Below, one piece after another: positions 34,510 through 43,800 of a stretch of DNA of 64,000 nucleotides. The position numbers were made by a program, and so were the translations under genes. Source of the DNA: Romboutsia ilealis (GTDB taxonomy: Bacteria; Bacillota; Clostridia; Peptostreptococcales; Peptostreptococcaceae); contig NZ_LN555523.1 of NCBI RefSeq assembly GCF_900015215.1, forward strand, positions 854,912 through 918,911, written 5' to 3'. Below the pieces are notes generated by a model that was given only the letters and a program-made list of their open reading frames with translations, was not told the origin of the DNA and did not search any database. Numbering within the stretch: position 1 is the stretch's first letter; each line of letters begins with the position of its first letter.

Positions 34510-34649
34510 ACGCTTAAGGATATTATAATATTTAAAAAATGTGGATAAATTCTGAATGTAAGTGATATCAATAAATTGGTTTTGAGCGTAAAAAAAGATT
34601 TTGAGCAACGGACGAAGTCGTTGGCGACATGAGCGAAGCGAATTTTTTA
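34510..34649 (+). repeat. Terminator-linked modular repeat, copy E (short form)
   Basis: Left half complete with perfect TGTGGATAA. In the right half both related submodules are missing: TTTTGA joins directly to GCAACGG and GACATGA joins directly to GCGAAGCGAATTTTTTA. What remains is the CAACGGACGAAGTCGTTG hairpin and the tail. Same internal joints as copy G. Confidence 0.82.
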
Positions 34650-34740
34650 TGTACAAGGAAATTATGATATGAAATTTTTTGTGGATAACTTATAAATATA
34701 AATAATATCAATAACTTCAGAAACGTAAAAAATGATATTT
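34650..34740 (+). repeat. Variant left half of the modular repeat
   Basis: Directly after copy E, a left half of the copy-C subtype: ACAAGGAAATTATGATATGA, TGTGGATAACTTATAAATAT, AATATCAATAACTTCAGAAA and CGTAAAAAATGATATTT. It carries a perfect TGTGGATAA but no right half. Confidence 0.7.
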
Positions 34741-34748
34741 AGAGAATA

Positions 34749-34977
34749 TGTTAAAAGATGTGTTTGGAGTAGATAGTATAGTAGTTTTAGATCCGATTAC
34801 AAGTAGACCTATGTGTATTCCTAAATAAAGAGATTTTATAAATTTTTAAATGATGTATTTGGTATAGGTCTTACTGAAGAAGATAGAATTATGATAGATA
34901 AATATGAAGAAATGTTCAAAAGTGATAAAAACATTATAGAATTACATTGGAAAAATAATCCCAATAAAATACAATAA
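34749..34977 (+). pseudogene. Decayed gene fragments
   Basis: Two short frames share a start-like sequence: MLKDVFGVDSIVVLDP... (34749-34829) and, in another frame, FLNDVFGIGLTEEDRIMIDK... ending ELHWKNNPNKIQ at 34977. Composition is protein-like but neither is a full gene, so this looks like remnants of one or two lost genes behind a repeat. No family recognised. Confidence 0.35.
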
Positions 34978-35046
34978 TAATTAGTTTATAAATAGACAAA
35001 AATAGACTATAATATAAATATTAGTAAAACCAAAGGAGGAGATTTT

Positions 35047-35433
35047 GTGGAAAGTAAAATACTAGAAATTTTGCAGTCATTACAAGATGGCCAAAAAAGA
35101 ATGGAAAGTAGATTAGACTCAATGGAAAATAAAATGGGTTTAATGGAAAATAAAATGGATTCAATGGAAAACAAAATAGGTTCAATGGAAAACAAAATAG
35201 GTTCGATAGAAACTAGGATAGATTCAATGGAAAGTCAAATAAATGAGAACACTCAAATACTAAAGGCTTTAGAACATAAAGTAGATGTAATAAAAGCAGA
35301 ACAAGAAAATATAAAACATGATATAGCACATATAAAAGGTGATGTTGAAGCAGTAAAAAAAGATATAACAAATGTGGAAGTAATAACAGCAAGCAACTGG
35401 GCGGATATAGCGAAATTAAAAGCGGTTAAATAA
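35047..35433 (+). CDS. Heptad-repeat coiled-coil protein
   Basis: 128 residues. After an N-terminal helix, residues about 24-58 are a chain of seven-residue units of the type SMENKIG/D, giving an extended coiled coil; a second helical region (65-128) is EAVKKDITNVEV-like. No membrane segment or catalytic motif. Start is GTG 35047, after AAAGGAGGAG. The DNA repeats make this region prone to length variation by slippage in units of 21 bp. Related small coiled-coil proteins are common in clostridia and often phage-linked, but nothing here proves that. Confidence 0.68.
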   Translation: MESKILEILQSLQDGQKRMESRLDSMENKMGLMENKMDSMENKIGSMENKIGSIETRIDSMESQINENTQILKALEHKVDVIKAEQENIKHDIAHIKGDVEAVKKDITNVEVITASNWADIAKLKAVK

Positions 35434-35439
35434 ATTAAA

Positions 35440-35460
35440 GCCCTGACAATTTGTCAGGGT
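35440..35460 (+). terminator. Hairpin after the coiled-coil gene
   Basis: AGCCCTGACAATTTGTCAGGGT: a strong stem, but the following GAATTACTTT is a weak T-tract. Probable terminator. The 35461-35631 stretch beyond it holds no gene I can support. Confidence 0.55.
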
Positions 35461-35631
35461 GAATTACTTTAAAGGAGACTATTTTCTCTACCAAGCTATA
35501 AGGATAAAGTCTTTTTCTGTTTCTGCTATTAATGAATGTTTAGCTTTTTATATTGCTTCTTTTTCACTTTCTTTTACATTGGCTATTTCAAATGATGTAT
35601 TTTACTTTAGCGGACCATCTATTAAGAATTA

Positions 35632-36807
35632 CTATAGCTTTGCAAAAGACAATGTATTCAACACATGAAGCATAACCCCTATCTCTAAACAATCCTCATC
35701 TATATCAAAATCAGCAGTATGCAGAGGAGATAAAATATTTTTATCTTCATTTCTACACCCTAAATTATAAAAAGCTCCTTTTGAATGTTCTAAGAAAAAT
35801 GAAAAATCTTCTGCACCTAAGGAAGGATTTTTTCTAAATACTACATTATCCTTTCCTAATAGATTTATTGCATTTTCTTTTATTATATCTACAACAAAGT
35901 TATCATTAACAAGTGGTGCATATCCTTCTTCTATATCAACACTACCTAAAGCACCAAGACCCTTACAAGTAAAGTCTACAATTTCTTTAATTCTTTCTTT
36001 AGCATATTTTCTAGTATCTGAATTTAAAGCTCTTAAAGTACCCGAAATTGTTACTTTTGGACATATAACATTTTCTTTTATACCACCATTTATAAGTCCA
36101 AGAGACAATACTACAGAGTCAGTAGGGTCTATATTTCTACTAACAATGCTTTGAAGAGCACATATAACATGACCAGCAACTACTATTGAATCGATTCCTT
36201 GATGAGGATAAGCTCCATGACATTGTTTACCTTCTATAGTTATATTAACTGTGTCAGTTGAAGCACTCATAGAATCATATTGAAGTTCAACCATACCTGT
36301 ATTTATATGCGGCATAACATGAAGTCCTATAGTATAGTCAACTTTAGGATTTTCCATGCAACAATCTTTTATTAAAAGCTTAGCCCCTCCAACTGTTTCT
36401 TCTGCTGGCTGGAATAAAAATTTTACATTAACATCTAACTCATCTCTCATATCATATAATACTTTACAACTTCCAATAAGAATTGCTGTATGTGCATCAT
36501 GACCACAAGCATGCATTTTTCCATTATGTATAGATTTATAACTTTTATTATTAGTTTCTATAATAGGTAGGGCATCTATATCGGCTCTAATAGCAACTGT
36601 AGTTTTAGCATTTTTATTAATATAGGCCATAACCCCTGTATGATTAGGATAAGTCGTATAATCTATACCTATTTCTTCTAAATATTTTATAATTTTTTCT
36701 TTAGTTAAAAATTCTTCAAGACCAAGTTCTGGAGTTTTATGCAAATCACGTCTAATATCTATTATCCAAGATTTTAAATTTTTTACTTTATCTATTACAT
36801 TATTCAT
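35632..36807 (-). CDS. M20D-family amidohydrolase / N-acyl-amino-acid deacylase
   Basis: 391-residue metal-dependent amidase. Motifs in order: DLHKTPELGLEE, AIRADIDALPI, HACGHDAHTAILIG with metal ligands, LFQPAEETVGGAKLLI with the catalytic Glu, GLHVMPH, and the C-terminal GAEDFSFFLE. Such enzymes remove acyl or aromatic groups from amino acids or act as N-acetyl-diaminopimelate deacetylases or hippurate hydrolases. It is divergent from the alanine racemase cluster and may belong to it functionally. GAGGTGATTCT precedes ATG. Confidence 0.87.
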   Translation of the reverse strand: MNNVIDKVKNLKSWIIDIRRDLHKTPELGLEEFLTKEKIIKYLEEIGIDYTTYPNHTGVMAYINKNAKTTVAIRADIDALPIIETNNKSYKSIHNGKMHACGHDAHTAILIGSCKVLYDMRDELDVNVKFLFQPAEETVGGAKLLIKDCCMENPKVDYTIGLHVMPHINTGMVELQYDSMSASTDTVNITIEGKQCHGAYPHQGIDSIVVAGHVICALQSIVSRNIDPTDSVVLSLGLINGGIKENVICPKVTISGTLRALNSDTRKYAKERIKEIVDFTCKGLGALGSVDIEEGYAPLVNDNFVVDIIKENAINLLGKDNVVFRKNPSLGAEDFSFFLEHSKGAFYNLGCRNEDKNILSPLHTADFDIDEDCLEIGVMLHVLNTLSFAKL

Positions 36808-37013
36808 AGAATCACCTCTATTTTTATAATAAGTTAATTATACCAATTTTGTATTTATAAAAATGGCACAAATTGTATGTGGCATTTTTTGCAATGTTAT
36901 AAGCATTATTTTCAAAAAAAATAACTAAAAATGATATATAATAAAATGAGTAAAGGAAGTAAATAAAATATTTGGGGTTAATAGAAAATTAAGCATAATT
37001 AGGGGGATATCGT

Positions 37014-38141
37014 ATGAGACTATTAAGACCTACATACGTTGAGATTGATTTAGATATTATAAAGCATAATATAAATGAAATAAAAAAAATTATAGCTAAA
37101 AATACTAAGCTAGGAGCTGTTATAAAAGCTAATGCTTATGGTCATGGAGCAATTGAAGTTGCAAGAGTATTAGAAGAAGAAAATATTGACTATATATGTG
37201 TTGCTGGACTTAATGAAGCTATAGAACTTAGAAATAATAATATAAAACTACCAATATTAGTAATGGGATACACTCCAGATGATTGTTTAGATATAGCCAT
37301 TCAAAATAATATAACATTGACCATATTTTCAAAAGAGCAAGCTGAAATTTTATCAAACAAATCTAAAAGAATAACCTCAAAAGCAAATATACACATAAAA
37401 ATAGATACAGGATTTAATAGATTAGGATTTAAGATAAATGAAAGTTTACCGTCTACAATTTATTACATATATAATCTACCGAATATAAATGTAGAAGGAA
37501 TATTTTCACATCTAGCACTAAAAGATATAGAAAGTGATTATGAACAATTTAATAAATTTATTAAATTATTAGATAAAATAAAATGTATTGACATACCTAT
37601 AAAGCATATATGCGATAGTATAGGAATGGTTTCGTATAAAGATTTTCATATGGATATGGTTAGAGTTGGAGCAAGTTTATATGGATATAACAGTAGAAAA
37701 TCTATAATGAATTTAAAACCTGCTATGACTTTTAAATCTAAGTTTGCACAAATTAAAACTATTAAAAAGGGTGAAGGAATAAGTTATGATTATTCATATA
37801 TAGCTGATAAAGAAATGAAGATAGGAACTGTTTTATGCGGATATTCAGATGGAATACCTAGGTCATTATCAAATAAAGGGTATGTATACGTAAATGGAAA
37901 AAGAGCAAACATACTAGGCAAAATCTGTATGGATCAATGTATAGTTGATTTAACCGATATTAAAGATGTTAGTATGGACAGTGAAGTTATTTTTTATGGA
38001 AATGGTGGACCTAAATTACTTGATGTAGCTAATTTAGCAGATACAAATAGAAATGAGTTATTAAGCATAGTATCAAGAAGAGTTGCCAGAGTATATATAA
38101 AAGATAAAAAAATATATAAAATATTAGATTATTTAAGCTAA
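37014..38141 (+). CDS. alr: Alanine racemase (PLP-dependent)
   Basis: Interconverts L- and D-alanine for peptidoglycan. PLP-binding Lys38 lies in AVIKANAYGHGA; the second catalytic Tyr is in the C-terminal domain near GISYDYSYIA, and VRVGASLYGY, ICMDQCIVDLTD are family motifs. 375 residues, normal length. ATG 37014 follows AGGGGGATATC. It begins an operon with the SpmA/SpmB-like pair and LD-carboxypeptidase, so this may be a catabolic or recycling racemase rather than the housekeeping one (inference). Confidence 0.92.
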   Translation: MRLLRPTYVEIDLDIIKHNINEIKKIIAKNTKLGAVIKANAYGHGAIEVARVLEEENIDYICVAGLNEAIELRNNNIKLPILVMGYTPDDCLDIAIQNNITLTIFSKEQAEILSNKSKRITSKANIHIKIDTGFNRLGFKINESLPSTIYYIYNLPNINVEGIFSHLALKDIESDYEQFNKFIKLLDKIKCIDIPIKHICDSIGMVSYKDFHMDMVRVGASLYGYNSRKSIMNLKPAMTFKSKFAQIKTIKKGEGISYDYSYIADKEMKIGTVLCGYSDGIPRSLSNKGYVYVNGKRANILGKICMDQCIVDLTDIKDVSMDSEVIFYGNGGPKLLDVANLADTNRNELLSIVSRRVARVYIKDKKIYKILDYLS

Positions 38142-38169
38142 TATAATATCTAAAAAAGGGGGAGATATA

Positions 38170-38802
38170 ATGATTAATATTATATGGATGGTATTATTAG
38201 TTGGAGGAATAATTATAGGAGTTTTCACTGGTAATACACAAGCAGTTACAGATGCGTTAATGAGTAACGCAGACACAGCAGTAGAATTATCAATGGGTCT
38301 AATAGGTATGATGGCTTTATGGTTAGGACTTATGAAAATTGCTGAAGAAGCAGGATTAGTTAAATTAATAGGAAATGCTTTAAAACCAGTAATGAAGTTT
38401 TTATTCCCAGATGTTCCAAAGGATCATCCTGCTATGGGTTCTATGGTTATGAATATAGCAGCAAATATATTAGGGCTTGGTAATGCAGCAACACCATTAG
38501 GTATAAAAGCTATGAAAGAACTTCAAGACTTAAATGAAGAAAAAGATACAGCATCAAATGCAATGTGTATGTTCTTAGCAATAAATACTTCATCAGTAAC
38601 ATTAGTTGCATCAAGTGTTATAGCATACAGACTAGCAGCAGGTTCTAAAAACCCTGCAGAAATAATTGGACCAACATTAGTTGCTACAATAGCATCTACA
38701 TTAGCTGCCATAGTAGCAGTAAAAATATTTGAAAAGTTTTCAAAAAATAAAAAAACGAAAGTAGTAGCTAATGATACATTAGTAACTAGTAAGGAGGACT
38801 AA
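38170..38802 (+). CDS. SpmA-like membrane protein (nucleoside-recognition/GATE domain)
   Basis: 210 residues with four or five hydrophobic segments and the GATE-domain pattern: SMGLIGMMALWLGLMKIAEEAGL, MVMNIAANILGLGNAATPLGIKAM. In Bacillus SpmA works with SpmB in spore dehydration; similar pairs elsewhere behave like transporters. It is 2 bp before the SpmB-like gene and inside an alanine racemase/LD-carboxypeptidase operon, which favours a role in peptide or amino-acid handling. No sporulation sigma-factor promoter was identified. Confidence 0.82.
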   Translation: MINIIWMVLLVGGIIIGVFTGNTQAVTDALMSNADTAVELSMGLIGMMALWLGLMKIAEEAGLVKLIGNALKPVMKFLFPDVPKDHPAMGSMVMNIAANILGLGNAATPLGIKAMKELQDLNEEKDTASNAMCMFLAINTSSVTLVASSVIAYRLAAGSKNPAEIIGPTLVATIASTLAAIVAVKIFEKFSKNKKTKVVANDTLVTSKED

Positions 38803-38804
38803 TT

Positions 38805-39338
38805 ATGTTTGAAAATATAGTAAATGCAATATCACTTTATGCAATACCTTTTATAGTGGTATCAATAGTATTATTTGGAGTATTTAAAAAAGTTAACGTA
38901 TATGAGACATTTACAGATGGAGCAAAAGATGGTTTTAAAACAGCAGTAACAATCATACCATTTTTAGTAGGTATGTTAGTTGCCATAGGAGTTTTTAGAG
39001 CATCTGGAGCACTTGATTTAATAACAAATGCATTATCACCAATAACTAATAAAATAGGAATGCCAGGAGAGGTTTTACCAATGGCACTTATAAGACCTTT
39101 ATCAGGTGGAGGAGCATCTGGGGTTATGAATGATTTATTTACAACTTATGGACCAGACTCATTAATAGGTAGAATGGCATCTGTAATGAATGGTTCAACA
39201 GAAACTACTTTCTATGTATTAGCAGTTTATTTTGGAGCAGTAGGAATTAAAAAGACTCGTCATGCACTTCCAGCTGGACTTATAGCAGATGCTGTAGGAT
39301 TAATAACTGCTGTTGTTGTGACAAACATGATGTTTTAA
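38805..39338 (+). CDS. SpmB-like membrane protein (nucleoside-recognition/GATE domain)
   Basis: 177 residues, partner of the preceding protein. Typical segments: GAKDGFKTAVTIIPFLVGMLVAIGVFRASGAL, then LPMALIRPLSGGGASGVMNDLFTTYGPDSLIGRMASVMNGSTETTFYVLAVYFGAVGIK. AAGGAGGAC precedes ATG, with only 2 bp between genes, so translation is coupled. The function is that of the pair and is unproven outside sporulation. Confidence 0.82.
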   Translation: MFENIVNAISLYAIPFIVVSIVLFGVFKKVNVYETFTDGAKDGFKTAVTIIPFLVGMLVAIGVFRASGALDLITNALSPITNKIGMPGEVLPMALIRPLSGGGASGVMNDLFTTYGPDSLIGRMASVMNGSTETTFYVLAVYFGAVGIKKTRHALPAGLIADAVGLITAVVVTNMMF

Positions 39339-39354
39339 TTAAAGGGGAGATAAT

Positions 39355-40260
39355 ATGATATATCCAAAAGGAATAAAAAAGGGGGATACTATAGGTATAG
39401 TAGCACCATCTGGACCATTTAGAGCTGCAACTTTAGGAGAAATAGAAAATGCCTTAAATAATTTAGGATATAATGTTAAGTTTGGAGACAGTTGCTATGG
39501 TTCTTATAAAGGATATTTATCAAGTGAAGATAAAATAAGAGCAAAAGATATTGAAGATATGTTTTTAGATAAAACTGTAGATGGAATAATTTGTTTAAGA
39601 GGTGGATATGGAACACCTAGAATATTGGACTTAATAGATTATGATATTATAAAAAATAATCCTAAATTCTTTGTTGGATTTTCTGATATAACAGGGCTAC
39701 ATATAGCTTTTAATAAATACACTGATTTAGTAACATTTCACGGTCCAATGGCAGGAACATCTCATAAATGGGATGAATTTACTTACAATTCTTTAATAAA
39801 TGCTTTAAATAACAATGTTAATAAGTTTGAAAATCCTAATGATGAACCTATATACACAGTTGTAAAAGGGCAGTGTGAAGGAGAGTTAATAGGTGGAAAT
39901 TTAGCATTAATAGTAGCAGGTATTGGAACTAAGTATGAAATAGATACAAAGGGGAAAATATTATTTATAGAAGATGTTGGAGAAGCTATTTATAGATTAG
40001 ATAGAATGTTAACTCAACTATCACTAGCAGGTAAGTTTGATGATTGTGTTGGAATTGTATTTGGTGATTTCTGTGATTGCAACAAGGATAATGATGATGA
40101 TTTTGAAATTTTAGAACTTATACAAGATAGAGTAGCTAAGTATAATAAGCCTTGTATATTCAACTTAAAATCAGGTCATTGCACTCCAATGATAACACTT
40201 CCTTTTGGATGTAAGTATAAGTTAAATGCTACAGAAAAAACTTTAGAATTAATAAAATAA
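39355..40260 (+). CDS. LD-carboxypeptidase (S66 family, LdcA/MccF-like)
   Basis: Serine peptidase that removes the terminal D-alanine from murein tetrapeptides during peptidoglycan recycling, or detoxifies microcin-like compounds. Residues 1-100 include GIVAPSGPF and the RGGYGTPRILDLID block; the nucleophile Ser is in VGFSDITGLH, the Glu in IGGNLALI...FIEDVGEAIYRLDR, and the His in KSGHCTPMITLPFG. 301 residues, cytoplasmic. Position after alr and the SpmA/B pair supports handling of D-amino-acid-containing murein peptides. Confidence 0.88.
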   Translation: MIYPKGIKKGDTIGIVAPSGPFRAATLGEIENALNNLGYNVKFGDSCYGSYKGYLSSEDKIRAKDIEDMFLDKTVDGIICLRGGYGTPRILDLIDYDIIKNNPKFFVGFSDITGLHIAFNKYTDLVTFHGPMAGTSHKWDEFTYNSLINALNNNVNKFENPNDEPIYTVVKGQCEGELIGGNLALIVAGIGTKYEIDTKGKILFIEDVGEAIYRLDRMLTQLSLAGKFDDCVGIVFGDFCDCNKDNDDDFEILELIQDRVAKYNKPCIFNLKSGHCTPMITLPFGCKYKLNATEKTLELIK

Positions 40261-40265
40261 ATTTT

Positions 40266-40297
40266 AAAAATGAATCTAAATTTAGATTCATTTTTTT
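40266..40297 (+). terminator. Intrinsic terminator, shared by converging genes
   Basis: AAAAATGAATCTAAATTTAG and its complement form a perfect hairpin with A- and T-runs on either side. The stop codon of the minus-strand LexA-like gene (40288-40290) lies inside it. Confidence 0.85.
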
Positions 40298-40464
40298 ATA
40301 TATTCCAATTGTTCAAGTTTGTTTAAATGAGAATGAACTGTTGATATTGATTTTAATCCTACATGTTCGCATATTTCTCGAACGCTAGGAATGTATCCTT
40401 TTTCTGATGATTCTGATTTTAAGAAATCAAGTATAAGCTTTTGTTTTTGTGATAAGTTAAGCAT
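40288..40464 (-). CDS. Stand-alone LexA DNA-binding domain (58 residues)
   Basis: The translation [18 protein letters not shown]... is the winged-helix domain of Lex[21 protein letters not shown] is the recognition helix region, followed by [16 protein letters not shown] and a TGA stop. The hinge, the Ala-Gly cleavage site and the Ser/Lys S24 protease domain of a full ~205-residue LexA are absent. The frame is intact, and the promoter upstream carries a LexA-type box, so it looks like a functional mini-protein rather than a random scrap. It would bind SOS boxes but could not be cleaved by RecA stimulation. The ribosome binding site is weak (TGGGAAT). Confidence 0.75.
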   Translation of the reverse strand: MLNLSQKQKLILDFLKSESSEKGYIPSVREICEHVGLKSISTVHSHLNKLEQLEYIKK

Positions 40465-40500
40465 GTTATTCCCATTTTGAATAAATAATATGATAAGTTA

Positions 40501-40537
40501 ATTATAGCATAAAAATATAAAATGTAAACATATGTTC
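40501..40537 (-). promoter_or_regulatory. SOS-type promoter of the mini-LexA gene
   Basis: On the minus strand TTTACA (40523-40528) and TATAAT (40501-40506) are 16 bp apart. GAACATATGTTT (40526-40537) overlaps the -35 element and matches the Gram-positive LexA box GAACNNNNGTTC with one change. The rest of 40538-40829 contains an imperfect hairpin (TGAGTCACAAATTCACTCA, near 40600) and no supported gene. Confidence 0.65.
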
Positions 40538-40829
40538 TTAGAAGTCATAATTTATAATATCAAAATATATTTTAGTTTTCTGAATATCTACTAAGAGAAT
40601 GAGTCACAAATTCACTCAGATATTACTGGGAGAAAAATTTTTAGTCATTTTATATAACTTGAAAATGATTACTAGATATACAGTAAATATAAACATAAAA
40701 GAAATAACGATAATTATAGATGGTTTAGACTTTCTAACACAATTAGAAATATTGAAAGTAAAATAAGAGTATAGTAAAATCAAGTTATTAGTATATGAAG
40801 AAATAATATTCAAGGTAAGAGGTATAAAA

Positions 40830-43800
40830 ATGAAACTAAAAGAAGGTATATACGAACAAGTAATATCTAATAAAATACATGAAGAAATAAAAAATAGAGA
40901 AAATGAAATAAATATACAAAAAGAAGAAATAGAAAAAGAAGAAGCAAAAATAGTACTATCAAAATACCTACAAGAAGTAACTAAGAAAAGCTTAAACCTA
41001 ATGAAAAATAAAGACATAAACAAACAAATACAACTGTGCAACCAAATAATAAACTACCTATCAGAACAAGTAGAAGACGAAGAAATAAAAGAAAACAACA
41101 TACATAAAAATGGAGAAATATTACTATCAATAGAAGAAAAACTTAACAAATCAAAAATTAAAAATAATAACATAAGACCTATAACACCAATATCACAAAG
41201 TTACCTATTTACAAATTCAAACAATGAACCAGATTTAATAAGTGAATTAAAAAGAGAAATAGCAAGCAGTGACAGTATAGATATATTAGTATCATTCATA
41301 AGATGGAGCGGACTAAGGCTAATAAAAGATGAACTAATAGAACATACAAAAACAAAAAAATTAAGAATAATAACAACATCATATATGGGAGCTAGTGAAT
41401 TTAGAGCTATAAAGTTTTTATCACAACTTCCTAATACTGAAATAAAAATATCTTATGACACACAAAGAACAAGATTACATGCTAAAAGCTATATGTTTAA
41501 TAGAAATACAGGATTCACAACAGCATACATAGGATCATCAAATATATCAAAAGATGCAATGACTACAGGACTTGAATGGAATATGAAAGTAAGTGAAAAA
41601 GACTCAAAAAATATCGTGGACAAATTCAAAGCAACCTTTGAAAGCTACTTTAACGATGAAGAATTTAAAACATTTACAGAAGCGGATGAAGAAAAACTAA
41701 AAATAGAATTAAAAAAAGCTAGAGGCAATGATTATAAATCAGAAAATGAAGACATAGCTAATATAGATGTTAGACCATATCACTATCAACAAGAAATACT
41801 AGATACACTAGCAGTTGAAAGAGAAGTACTAGGGCATAATAAAAATTTAGTAGTAGCAGCTACAGGAGTAGGAAAAACTGTAATATCAGCATTTGATTAT
41901 AAAAACTTCAGAAATAATAATAAAGGAAAAGTAAATAGATTATTATTTATTGCTCATAGAGAAGATATATTAATGCAAAGTATGAAAACTTTTAGAACTA
42001 TACTTAGAGATAGAAACTTTGGTGGATTATACACAGGAAATTTTACTCCAGATAATATAGACCATGTATTTATGACAATACAAACGTTCAACTCTAAAAA
42101 GTTTGATGAAAATATAAGTAAAGACTTTTATGACTTTATAATAGTTGATGAGTTTCATCATGCTAGTGCTTTAAGCTATCAAAAGCTACTTTCACATTTT
42201 ACACCTAAAGTACTTTTAGGACTTACAGCAACACCAGAAAGAATGGATGGAAAAGATGTACTAGAATACTTTGATGGAAGAATAAGTAGTGAAATGAGAT
42301 TAGGAGAAGCAATAGATAAAAAATTACTTACACCTTTTCAATACTTCTGCGTAAGTGATGAACTAGATTTAAGTAAAATAAAATGGTCAAAAGGTAGATA
42401 TGACAATAAAGAACTTACAAATCTACTTACAGTAGATAAATTAAATGCTAAGAAAAGAGCAGATTTAATTCTAAAAAGTATAGATGACTATATAGCAGAT
42501 ATAGATGAAGTAGTTGGACTTGGATTTTGTGTAAGTATAGATCATGCAAACTTTATGGCAAACTATTTTAATGAAAAAGGTATACCATCAGTAGCTATAA
42601 GTTCTAAATGTAGTATAGATGAAAGAGATAAAGCAAAATTTGGACTTGTAAATGGTAAATATAAATTTGCCTTTGTAGTTGATTTATATAATGAAGGTGT
42701 AGATATACCAGAAATAAACACAATACTATTTTTAAGACCAACTGATAGTTTAACAGTATTTTTACAGCAATTAGGAAGAGGGCTAAGACTTAGTGATAAC
42801 AAAGAGTGCCTAACAGTACTTGATTATGTAGGACAAGCACACAAAAATTATAACTTTTATGAAAAGTTTTCAGCAATAGCAAAGAAAAAAGGCAAAGCAT
42901 TAAAAGAAGAAATAGAAAGTGGATTTATAACACTTCCAAAAGGTTGCCATTTACATATGGAAAAGCAAGCTAAGGAATATATACTAAGAAATATAAATTC
43001 ATTTATAAATAATAAAACAACAATAACTAATAAAATCAAAACTTTTGAAATAGAAAGTGGCAAAAAGTTAAGCCTTACAAACTTTATAGAATTTTATAAC
43101 ATAACATTAAAAGAAATATACAAAACTAAAAATAGCTTTTATAGACTTTGTGCAAATGCAAAAGTAAAAGAAGATTTTAATGATATAGATGAACAAAGTT
43201 TAGCAGGTGGCATGTTAAGACTTATAAATACAGATTCAATAAGACTTCTTAAATTTTGGATAAATACATTAGAAAATTATAAAGAAGATAAAACAATAAG
43301 CTTTAATGATAGCGAAGAAAAAATGCTACTTATGCTACATTACACTTTATATACAAAATCACCTAAAGACTTAGGCATAAATAGTATAAATGAGTTTTTA
43401 CAAAGGCTTTATAGCAATAAAGTTATTTATGAAGAAATTATAGAAATACTTAAATATAATCTAAGTCATATAAAAGTAAAAACATTTAATGATAATTTAA
43501 GTTTTGATACTAATTTAGAAGTACATGCGACTTACACTATGGAACAGATTTTAGCATCACTTGGAAAACATACTTTAGAATATAAATATCCACTAAGAGA
43601 AGGTGTACTATATATTGAAGATAAGAAAACAGATGTATTTTTAATAACCTTAAACAAGGTTGAAAAGCATTTTTCTCCTTCAACTATGTATGAAGACTAC
43701 GCTATAAATGATGAACTATTTAACTGGCAAAGTCAAAGTAGGACAAGCATAGATTCACCAACAGGTAAAAGGTATATAAATCATAGAGATAGTGGTAATA

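Noticed and set aside
35459-35668. 69-codon plus-strand frame starting inside a hairpin
   Set aside because: Overlaps the 3' end of the convergent M20 gene, has unusual composition, and the opposite strand shows protein-like fragments with stops, so a relic is as likely. No support for coding.
40665-40766. 33-codon frame MITRYTVNINIKEI... before the helicase gene
   Set aside because: No binding site and no recognisable feature.
40616-41041. 140-codon minus-strand frame overlapping the helicase start
   Set aside because: It is the complement of the helicase gene, rich in Ser/Phe/Ile as expected of an antisense shadow in AT-rich DNA.
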